From the NCBI GenBank assembly GCA_017990155.1, contig JAGNOM010000009.1:1-20280 (forward strand): a stretch of 20,280 nt of DNA, written 5' to 3'. This DNA comes from Propionivibrio sp. (GTDB lineage: Bacteria; Pseudomonadota; Gammaproteobacteria; Burkholderiales; Rhodocyclaceae). Positions within the stretch are counted from its first letter, which is position 1; every line of letters begins with the position of its first letter. Positions 1 through 4,377 of the stretch are shown in pieces. The notes beneath the pieces were generated by a model. That model made no database searches. It was given only the letters and a program-made list of their open reading frames with translations, and was not told the DNA's origin. The translations under genes and the position numbers were made by a program.

Positions 1-2
1 AA

Positions 3-236
3 GTCAGGCAGGGGCAGGTTGTCAAGCGTGGCCAACTGGTCGGCCTGAGCGGGAATACCGGCCGCTCGACCGGGCCGCACCTGCATTTCGAAGTGCGCTT
101 CAAGGGCGTCGCGCAGAACCCGGAGCGCTTCCTGAATCAGAATGCCAACCTGGCCCAAGCGACCGTCGCCCAAGCGCCATCACGCGTCGGCAAGCGCGCA
201 TCCATCTCCAGTCGGAATACGGCCAAGGGTCGCTGA
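3..236 (+). CDS. M23 family peptidoglycan endopeptidase, C-terminal end (partial)
   Basis: This is the last 77 codons of a gene that begins before the window. The visible protein contains GQLVGLSGNTGRSTGPHLHF, the end of a LysM/M23 (lysostaphin/NlpD-like) peptidase domain; the HLHFE motif supplies a zinc-ligand histidine and is diagnostic of the family. M23 enzymes cleave peptide cross-bridges in peptidoglycan, in the periplasm or outer envelope. After the domain comes a tail of about 40 residues rich in Ala, Gln, Ser and Arg, ending ...NTAKGR. The tail is low-complexity and probably flexible. The N-terminal part (signal peptide, coiled coil or LysM) lies outside the window, so an NlpD-like versus a plain M23 peptidase call cannot be made. 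The reading frame is open from the left edge to TGA at 234-236, and no intrinsic terminator follows. Confidence 0.85.
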   Translation, partial: VRQGQVVKRGQLVGLSGNTGRSTGPHLHFEVRFKGVAQNPERFLNQNANLAQATVAQAPSRVGKRASISSRNTAKGR

Positions 237-260
237 CGGCAAAAAGGGCACGCGGGACCG

Positions 261-456
261 TGTGGGAGCGGGCTCTAGGGGCGCTTCCTGCGGAGCGCAG
301 CTAAAGGCCGCTCTCCGGAAAAACACCGCCGATCGCCCAGTAAAACTGGGCTCCCACAAGCAGCCCGCATCGCGTGAGGTATTTTGTGGGAGCGCAGATC
401 TTCTGCGCGAGGGGCGGTTGATGTTCCAGTACTGTGATCGCCCGGTAGAACTGGGC
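261..456. repeat. REP-like (BIME-type) repeat cluster
   Basis: TGTGGGAGC occurs at 261-269 and 385-393, and its inverse GCTCCCACA at 350-358. This resembles the TGTGGGAGC-type REP elements known from Pseudomonas and other proteobacteria. Within the cluster, GCCCAGT-AAA-ACTGGGC forms a perfect 7-bp hairpin (335-351). A second unit, GCCCGGT-AGA-ACTGGGC, follows at 440-456; both are preceded by GATC. The stretch 331-395 has a diverged inverted copy at 4034-4096. The cluster is intergenic, as expected for REP elements. Confidence 0.65.
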
Positions 457-579
457 TTCTGCACCAAGTCTCGTCGTCCGAGCCGCCGAACGTGCGGTCC
501 CGGAAATCTTCCGTACGACACGCGATTCACGTCTGGTTGAAGTGGGCCGGTTGCCGTCTGCGGTGCGTCGGTCCGCAAC

Positions 580-589
580 GGGGGGGGGG
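580..589 (+). repeat. Homopolymeric G10 tract
   Basis: Ten consecutive G residues in non-coding DNA about 290 bases before the porin start. Such tracts can vary in length by slipped-strand mispairing, but this one is far from any promoter I can define. It may also be a weak point for assembly accuracy. Confidence 0.6.
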
Positions 590-700
590 CTCCCTCGCTA
601 GCTTGACGCATGTGGGCCGGACAGCGCTTCAGCCATCGCGCGCTTCAAGCGGCTCCGGGCGAATGTCGAGCCCCCGAACGTCACCCTCACGATAATCCCG

Positions 701-722
701 GTTGTTGCAAATTCGCAACAAC
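701..722. promoter_or_regulatory. Inverted repeat upstream of the porin gene (possible operator)
   Basis: GTTGTTGC - AAATTC - GCAACAAC: two perfect 8-base arms around a 6-base spacer. The short AT-rich centre is more like a dimeric regulator site than a terminator, since no T-run follows. It lies about 55 bases upstream of the putative porin -35 box. Which regulator binds, if any, is unknown. Confidence 0.4.
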
Positions 723-776
723 TCGAAAATACATCTCCCCAAATCCGTCCTTCAAGGTTGCCCTCGCGGGATCGGT

Positions 777-810
777 TTGCCACTATTCGGACAGCTTCTC
801 ATTAATGAGA
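777..810 (+). promoter_or_regulatory. Candidate porin promoter overlapped by a 14-bp palindrome
   Basis: TTGCCA at 777-782 is followed after 17 bases by CATTAA at 800-805, a plausible though weak sigma-70 pair. The -10 element is embedded in the perfect palindrome TCTCATTAATGAGA (797-810), which could be an operator blocking or assisting RNA polymerase. The implied leader is about 65-70 bases. This is a pattern match only. Confidence 0.35.
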
Positions 811-878
811 GGTCCAGTTAGGCGGTGCGGCGATGTCACAGGCAGCACCACCGACCTTAAACCTAGAGGAGATTCACA

Positions 879-1952
879 ATGCAGAAGAAAATTATTGCAC
901 TGGCAGTTGCCGGTCTGGTTTCGGGCGCAGCGTTCGCACAGTCGAACGTGACCGTCTACGGCATCATCGATATGGCTTATGTCTATAGAGGCGACTCCAC
1001 AGTCGATGGACAAGATGACCATAACGGTCTGGACGACGGCGGCTGGGATAGCTCGCGTTTCGGCCTGAAGGGTTCGGAAGATCTGGGCAACGGCCTGGCC
1101 CTGAACTTCAAGCAGGAATACCAGACGAAGGTGGATACTGCCGGCAACGCGATTAAAAACCGTAACTCTTGGGTCGGCTTTTCCGGCAAGAACTGGGGTG
1201 CAGTCCAGATCGGTTCAATGGGTTCGGTGCATGATGACTATCTTAGCATTACCGAATCCGGTGGCATGTCCTGGGGGAAGGACGCAGGTGTCGAGTTGCT
1301 CGTGACCGGCGACATTGGCAATGCGATCGAATACATCTCGCCAAGCTTCAGCGGCCTGCAGTTCAAGGCCGGTTTGTCTAGCAACTACGACCAAACAGAG
1401 GACGATGATAAAGACAAATCCGTGGACGGTGATTTCGAAAATGACCGCGCTGTCTTCGGATCCGTTGCTTATGACAATGGCCCGTTGAAACTCGCGCTGA
1501 CCTTCGATACCGTCAATGAGCAAAACACTGACGCCGCCAAAGACGAATGGATGGCCGCCGCTGCTTATGACTTCGGTATGTTCAAGGTTGGCGCCGCGTA
1601 CGACCGTGCAACGTTGGACGACTTCGAGTCGACCGAGGAAGAGCTGACCCGTGACGCATGGCGCCTCAACTTTGGTGTTCCGATCGGCGCGGCCGGTAAT
1701 CTTGGTCTGACCTACGTCGACGTATCGACTGAATGGGGCGATCGGGAGCAGGATATTTCGTCGTGGGGTATCAGCTACTCGCACGCCCTGAGCAAGCGTA
1801 CGCATCTGTATGCTGCCGGTTACTCGGGTGACTTCGATGATAGTTATGTTCTCGACAGTACCGATAGCCTTCCTAGTGGTAATTGGGAGAGCGGCTTAGG
1901 CTCTACCTCCTACGAAACCGGTTTCAAGGTCGGTGTCCGTCACCTGTTCTAA
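879..1952 (+). CDS. Outer-membrane porin, Gram-negative Porin_4 / OmpC-like family
   Basis: A 357-residue protein, the usual size for betaproteobacterial trimeric general porins. Residues 1-20 form a classical signal peptide (MQKK, hydrophobic core, AFA cleavage site before QSNVTVYG). The mature N-terminus SNVTVYGIIDMAY is typical of the first strand of this family, and the protein ends in ...GVRHLF, the C-terminal phenylalanine needed for recognition by the BAM complex. Alternating hydrophobic strands and Asp/Gly-rich turns run throughout, consistent with a 16-strand barrel; several loops are strongly acidic (around residues 170-185 and 210-255). It should form a diffusion channel for small hydrophilic solutes; selectivity cannot be read off. 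The start is supported by AGAGGAG about 8 bases upstream. It is monocistronic, closed by a terminator right after the stop, and preceded by palindromes that suggest regulation. Confidence 0.93.
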   Translation: MQKKIIALAVAGLVSGAAFAQSNVTVYGIIDMAYVYRGDSTVDGQDDHNGLDDGGWDSSRFGLKGSEDLGNGLALNFKQEYQTKVDTAGNAIKNRNSWVGFSGKNWGAVQIGSMGSVHDDYLSITESGGMSWGKDAGVELLVTGDIGNAIEYISPSFSGLQFKAGLSSNYDQTEDDDKDKSVDGDFENDRAVFGSVAYDNGPLKLALTFDTVNEQNTDAAKDEWMAAAAYDFGMFKVGAAYDRATLDDFESTEEELTRDAWRLNFGVPIGAAGNLGLTYVDVSTEWGDREQDISSWGISYSHALSKRTHLYAAGYSGDFDDSYVLDSTDSLPSGNWESGLGSTSYETGFKVGVRHLF

Positions 1953-1980
1953 TCTGACTCACGTCAGTTAGTCCAATCAA

Positions 1981-2007
1981 ACGGGCGCTTCGGCGCCCGT
2001 TTTTTTA
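1981..2007 (+). terminator. Intrinsic terminator of the porin gene
   Basis: ACGGGCGC-TTCG-GCGCCCGT gives a perfect 8-bp GC-rich stem with a UUCG tetraloop (1981-2000), followed by eight T residues (2000-2007). This is a textbook Rho-independent terminator, 28 bases after the porin stop codon. Confidence 0.95.
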
Positions 2008-2010
2008 TTT

Positions 2011-2080
2011 GTGCGCCCGTCAGGGCGCACTTACTTGGCGGTGAAAGTCCTCGGCTCGCCCGACAGGAGGAAGAGTTCGT
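2011..2080 (+). mobile_element. Probable 5' remnant of a group II intron
   Basis: Starting three bases after the porin terminator T-run, the sequence reads GTGCGCCC-GTCA-GGGCGCAC (2011-2030), then GGCGGTGAAAGTCC (2037-2050) and an AGGAGGAAGAG stretch (2065-2075). Bacterial group II introns start with GUGYG and carry a GGTGAAAGTCC element early in domain I. Group IIC introns insert preferentially just downstream of intrinsic terminators, exactly the position seen here. No reverse transcriptase/maturase ORF or domain V hairpin follows; unrelated sequence begins by about 2087. I therefore infer a 3'-truncated remnant. The right boundary is uncertain. Confidence 0.45.
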
Positions 2081-2086
2081 GTAAAC

Positions 2087-2104
2087 GGGGACAGACCACG
2101 GTTT
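2087..2104 (+). repeat. Direct repeat, copy 1 (GGGGACAGACCACGGTTT)
   Basis: An 18-base sequence identical to one at 3962-3979 in the same orientation. The two copies bracket the toxin-antitoxin island. From general knowledge, similar GGGGACAGACCACG-type sequences recur in many proteobacterial intergenic regions, often near REP-associated Y1 transposase genes; no transposase is present here. Confidence 0.6.
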
Positions 2105-2185
2105 TATCTGCCCCACTTCGCATTGAAGGCGTTAGCCGCATCGAGTATTGAACGAATCCGCTGGATTCAGTTTATTCGAGTTTTT

Positions 2186-2204
2186 GGTATGGTAAGGTAA
2201 TACC
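2186..2204 (+). promoter_or_regulatory. Candidate autoregulatory operator of the RHH/RelE-type operon
   Basis: GGTAT-N9-ATACC, an interrupted inverted repeat 24 bases before the antitoxin ATG, with repeated GGTA half-sites inside it (GGTATGGTAAGGTAATACC). Ribbon-helix-helix antitoxins usually bind such short repeated half-sites over their own promoter. A possible promoter is TTGAAC (2148-2153) with TTTATT 17 bases later. GGAGG at 2220-2224 is the ribosome binding site. Confidence 0.4.
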
Positions 2205-2228
2205 TCGGGTTCCTTTGCTGGAGGTTAC

Positions 2229-2519
2229 ATGACTACTTCTGCCATTCGCCCTGTGGCGATCAAAATTGACGATGCAATGAAGGGGCGCGTTAAGCGCTTG
2301 GCCGATGCACGCCATCGAACAGCTCATTGGCTGATGCGCGAGGCGATTACCCAGTACGTTGAGCGTGAAGAAAAGCGCGAGGCCTTCCGGCAGGATACGC
2401 TGACGGCGTGGGAAGAGTATCGGACGACCGGGCAGCACTTGACGGCTGACGAAGCGGATGCGTGGCTGGTCCAGCTCGAACAGGGCAACGATATCGAGCC
2501 ACCTGAATGTCACGGTTGA
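2229..2519 (+). CDS. CopG/ParD-like ribbon-helix-helix antitoxin
   Basis: A 96-residue protein. The N-terminus RPVAIKIDDAMKGRVKRLAD followed by RTAHWLMREAITQYVEREE is a typical ribbon-helix-helix fold: a short beta strand with alternating residues that enters the DNA major groove, then two helices. The C-terminal half (LTAWEEYRTTGQHLTADEADAWL, then NDIEPPECHG) is the acidic toxin-binding tail seen in CopG-type antitoxins paired with RelE/ParE toxins. It should neutralise the toxin encoded next and repress the shared promoter. The start is supported by GGAGG four bases upstream. Its 3' end overlaps the toxin start by 13 bases, which implies translational coupling. Confidence 0.88.
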   Translation: MTTSAIRPVAIKIDDAMKGRVKRLADARHRTAHWLMREAITQYVEREEKREAFRQDTLTAWEEYRTTGQHLTADEADAWLVQLEQGNDIEPPECHG

Positions 2520-2797
2520 TCTGGTCACGACAGGCGTTGCTCGATGTGCAGCGCCTCTATCGCTTTCTCGCAAGCAAGAACATCGACGCGGCCAGGCGTG
2601 CCGTTAGTGCGGTGCGCCAAGGAGTGAGTGTGTTGTGGCATCAGTCCAGTATCGGGCGGCCCATCGACGACATGCCAGACGAGTTCCGGGAGTGGGTCAT
2701 CGATTTTGGCGATAGCGGCTACGTGGCGCGCTATCGCATCAGTTCAGATGGGGTCACGATCCTTGCCGTACGACATCAGCGGGAGGTCGGATTCTAA
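2507..2797 (+). CDS. RelE/ParE-family toxin
   Basis: A 96-residue protein with the size and pattern of the RelE/ParE plasmid-stabilisation superfamily: N-terminal SRLIWSRQALLDVQRLYRFLA, central GRPIDDMPDEFREWVIDFGDSGYVARYR and C-terminal VTILAVRHQREVGF. The conserved basic/aromatic C-terminal residues (R89, H90, R92) match positions used for target or gyrase interaction in the superfamily. I cannot tell from sequence whether it cleaves ribosome-bound mRNA (RelE-like) or poisons gyrase (ParE-like); the REW..DFGDSGYVARYR pattern is closer to the ParE-like branch. The ATG lies inside the end of the antitoxin gene. Its stop codon TAA overlaps the ATG of the next small ORF (TAATG). Confidence 0.88.
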   Translation: MSRLIWSRQALLDVQRLYRFLASKNIDAARRAVSAVRQGVSVLWHQSSIGRPIDDMPDEFREWVIDFGDSGYVARYRISSDGVTILAVRHQREVGF

Positions 2798-2955
2798 TGT
2801 GCGCGGGGCTTGGCAAGCCTGTAGCAGGAATCCACGAACGCGAGGAAGACCGTGCTGCCGAGCTTTGGTCGCTCGAGAATGCGAGCGCCTTTATCTGTTG
2901 GAATGACTACATCGAGAAGAACGGCCTGCCGCTTGAAAAGCACAGCAGTTTTTGA
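2797..2955 (+). CDS. 52-residue protein resembling the C-terminus of CcdA-type antitoxins
   Basis: A short ORF whose ATG overlaps the toxin stop (TAATG) and which has a good ribosome binding site, GGAGG at 2782-2786, ten bases upstream. The protein runs MCAGLGKPVAGIHEREEDRA, then AELWSLENASAFICWNDYIE, then KNGLPLEKHSSF. The second half matches the layout of the CcdA toxin-neutralising tail (W-x-x-EN-x-x-A-x-x-x-x-N-x-(Y/H)-x-E-x-x-G-x-x-x), ending in the usual terminal Phe. The N-terminal DNA-binding ribbon-helix-helix domain of CcdA is absent. No CcdB toxin follows: the frame opening at 2954 stops after 24 codons and shows no CcdB features. It could be a decayed ccdA remnant or a small coupled third component. 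The CcdA resemblance is by eye. Confidence 0.5.
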   Translation: MCAGLGKPVAGIHEREEDRAAELWSLENASAFICWNDYIEKNGLPLEKHSSF

Positions 2956-3071
2956 TGGCGAACGCCGTGACGAGGGGGCGAGATGTGACGGCTGTACCGA
3001 TGTCAATCCTGATCTTTCCTTCGTTCTCCGGCGATGTCCGTTGAGATGTGTCGGCACCACGGTGGTCGACT

Positions 3072-3581
3072 CTATTCTTTGGCCTGTTCCCTAAAGAGAC
3101 TCAGTGCGCGTTCGAGAATGTGCCTGTCAGAGGCGTCTTTGTCTCGCATTGTCCGTTTGGTTCGCAGGAGGCCTTCCAGGCTTACCGTCTGAACCGGGAT
3201 GCCTTCAAGGTCGACGGTGATGGCGTATTGCTTAAGCGTGTCGTATGTTTCACCACACGCGTTCAACATGACATCAACCACGAAGGCGTCTGCGACGCGA
3301 ATGTTGTCGCCTTCTGCAAACCATTCCGGTTCAAGATCCTTGGCGGCTTGATCCGGCAACACCATTAGCGCGGCCTTGACCCTGGCACCGGACTCGGCCG
3401 TCGCTGGTACCAGTACATCAATATCCGTCGTTGCCCGATGGTAGCCGTGAACGAATAGAGCGTAACCGCCAATAAGCAGATAATCGACGTGCTGACGGTT
3501 CAGCGATCCGATCAATGTCTTGAGATCGTCCAATGATGCCGGTCGGCAATACTCATTGGTTTCGTTCGGTATTGTGTCCAT
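3072..3581 (-). CDS. Nucleotidyltransferase-fold protein, putative component of a toxin-antitoxin or defence pair
   Basis: A 169-residue protein in the DNA polymerase beta-like nucleotidyltransferase superfamily. Residues 33-58 contain DYLLIGGYALFVHGYHRATT followed by DIDVLV: the GG...HG...R.T.DID signature, with metal-binding D53 and D55, and a third acidic candidate, D103, in FVVDVML. The family includes AbiEii/MNT-type enzymes that add nucleotides to tRNA or to partner proteins. The C-terminal region (EGLLRTKRTMRDKDASDRHI) is the helical K..R.K D..D element common in this branch. I place the start at the ATG at 3579-3581, which has GGAGCGGG upstream; a longer frame from 3620 lies wholly inside the upstream gene. 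It overlaps that small gene by 29 bases, implying translational coupling. Enzyme activity and partner role are inferred from the fold only. Confidence 0.8.
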   Translation of the reverse strand: MDTIPNETNEYCRPASLDDLKTLIGSLNRQHVDYLLIGGYALFVHGYHRATTDIDVLVPATAESGARVKAALMVLPDQAAKDLEPEWFAEGDNIRVADAFVVDVMLNACGETYDTLKQYAITVDLEGIPVQTVSLEGLLRTKRTMRDKDASDRHILERALSLFREQAKE

Positions 3582-3807
3582 TTGCCCGCTCCAACGCAGT
3601 TTTCGCCATTCCCCGGGCAAGGCAGTTCTCCTGCTGTTGATTTGCCTCTTCGTGGGTCTTGAAGCGATAGACGCCCTTGGGAATTAGTGTGGTATCGCCC
3701 GTTGGCAATCGCCGCAACTCATCATTGAACCGGGCGCCTTCCGCCAGCAGAGTCCCCGAGGGGTGAATGCCGATCGGGCGTTCTTTCCTGCGACCAATAG
3801 TTCTCAT
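3553..3807 (-). CDS. Small protein (84 aa) paired with the nucleotidyltransferase
   Basis: I do not recognise a named family. The protein starts MRTIGRRKERPIGIHPSG, has FNDELRRLPTGDTTLIPKGV, then a YRFKTHEEANQQQENCLARG segment and a polar tail. The YRFK-T-HEEA-N stretch looks like a conserved helical motif of small proteins that I recall occurring next to such nucleotidyltransferases, where they are probably cognate partners. The start at 3807 is favoured by AGGAGA seven bases before the ATG; an upstream in-frame start at 3858 has no such site. A TATCAT -10-like box lies at 3835-3840 on the minus strand. It is the first gene of a two-gene unit whose second gene starts 29 bases inside it. It has no transmembrane segment or signal peptide. 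Confidence 0.65.
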   Translation of the reverse strand: MRTIGRRKERPIGIHPSGTLLAEGARFNDELRRLPTGDTTLIPKGVYRFKTHEEANQQQENCLARGMAKTALERANGHNTERNQ

Positions 3808-3936
3808 GCCGATCTCCTTCCCTCGAATGCACGGATGATACACCGACCCTGTGGGCAAGGTTTGGCCAGCGCCGCGACTCGCATCGACGAATGCGCGTGG
3901 TTTTCCGCAACATGAGAAGGGAACAGAGAAAAGCAG

Positions 3937-3968
3937 CAGAGAAAAGGGGACACAGAGAAAAGGGGACA
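3937..3968 (+). repeat. 16-base tandem duplication
   Basis: CAGAGAAAAGGGGACA occurs twice back to back (3937-3952 and 3953-3968). A degenerate third unit, CAGAGAAAAGCA, lies just before it at 3924-3935. The second copy runs directly into the 18-base GGGGACAGACCACGGTTT repeat. Confidence 0.75.
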
Positions 3969-3979
3969 GACCACGGTTT
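3962..3979 (+). repeat. Direct repeat, copy 2 (GGGGACAGACCACGGTTT)
   Basis: Identical over 18 bases and in the same orientation as 2087-2104. The pair delimits about 1.86 kb containing both toxin-antitoxin-like units. Confidence 0.6.
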
Positions 3980-4033
3980 CCGTGTGGGCGAAATCATTGC
4001 ATGGCGGAGCCTTGTTCTTCGCGCAGCAAGCAG

Positions 4034-4096
4034 CGCTCCAAAACACCTCACGCGTTACCGGGTTCTTGTAGGAGCCCATTAGTTTCACTGGGCGAT
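4034..4096 (-). repeat. REP-like repeat unit, inverted copy
   Basis: Read on the minus strand this begins GATCGCCCAGTGAAACTAAT, continues GGGCTCCTACAAG and later has CGCGTGAGGTGTTTTGGAGC. The plus-strand sequence at 331-395 has the same order of blocks: GATCGCCCAGTAAAACTGGG, CTCCCACAAG, CGCGTGAGGTATTTTGTGGG. Roughly 80 percent of positions agree by eye. Confidence 0.65.
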
Positions 4097-4180
4097 CAGG
4101 TACAGTTTCAGCGACAGATTGGCCTTGCTCCGCATGTCCGCCGTGGTTATTGCTCCGGCCCGATGAAGTAGAAAGTTTCC

Positions 4181-4254
4181 GTCATACCGGCGAAAGCCGG
4201 TATCCAGTGTCGGAGAGCAATCGCCGACTGGACCCCGGCGTTCGCCGGGGTGAC
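4181..4254. repeat. Palindromic dispersed repeat of the GTCATNCCGGCGAAAGCCGG type
   Basis: The left half is GTCATACCGGCGAAAGCCGG followed by TATCCAGT. The right half is ACTGGACCCCGGCGTTCGCC followed by GGGGTGAC. The two halves are imperfect inverses of each other, and each contains its own hairpin (CCGGCGAAAGCCGG; CCCCGGCGTTCGCCGGGG). Repeats of this wording are widespread in intergenic DNA of beta- and gammaproteobacteria; that is general knowledge, not a search result. Confidence 0.8.
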
Positions 4255-4318
4255 GAATTCAAACATCAGCGGGCCGGATCAATAACAGCTTTTCCTAGGA
4301 TGATCTAGACCGTCGAGG

Positions 4319-4356
4319 CAAAAACAGCCGGTCGCACGGGTGGTGCGTCCGGCTGT
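4319..4356 (-). terminator. Intrinsic terminator of valS
   Basis: On the minus strand: ACAGCCGG-A-CGCAC, loop CACCC, GTGCG-A-CCGGCTGT, followed by TTTTTGCC. The stem is long and GC-rich with one internal mismatch, and ends in a T-run. It lies 22 bases after the valS stop codon. Confidence 0.88.
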
Positions 4357-4377
4357 CCTGTGGCTGCGCTTGCCCGT

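Larger units (their letters stand above)
237..878. other. 640-base non-coding stretch between the M23 gene and the porin gene
   Basis: I find no convincing gene here. Open frames exist on both strands, but they run through repeats and homopolymers and have Arg/Ser/Pro-rich compositions typical of GC-rich shadow frames. The first half (about 255-460) is made of REP-like repeat units with internal hairpins. A run of ten G residues lies at 580-589. The second half holds an inverted repeat at 701-722 and a perfect 14-base palindrome at 797-810, both upstream of the porin gene, so the last 200 bases are likely its control region. Confidence 0.6.
3808..4318. other. 510-base intergenic region rich in mobile repeats
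   Basis: No gene is supported here. The region holds a 16-base tandem duplication (3937-3968), the second copy of the 18-base direct repeat (3962-3979), an inverted copy of the REP-like unit (4034-4096) and a CCGGCGAAAGCCGG-type palindromic repeat (4181-4254). Such a pile-up between an accessory gene pair and a housekeeping terminator looks like a recurrent insertion hotspot. Confidence 0.6.

Noticed and set aside
261..456. CRISPR array, because of repeated short palindromic units
   Set aside because: Units are unequal in length, diverged and differently oriented, with no regular spacers and no cas genes. They fit REP-like elements.
142..611. Open frames on both strands over the REP-like cluster
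   Set aside because: They run through repeats and hairpins, have no ribosome binding site and have low-complexity compositions. I treat the region as non-coding.
2794..3060. 88-codon minus-strand frame between the two TA-like units
   Set aside because: No recognisable features or ribosome binding site. It overlaps the better supported 52-residue plus-strand ORF.
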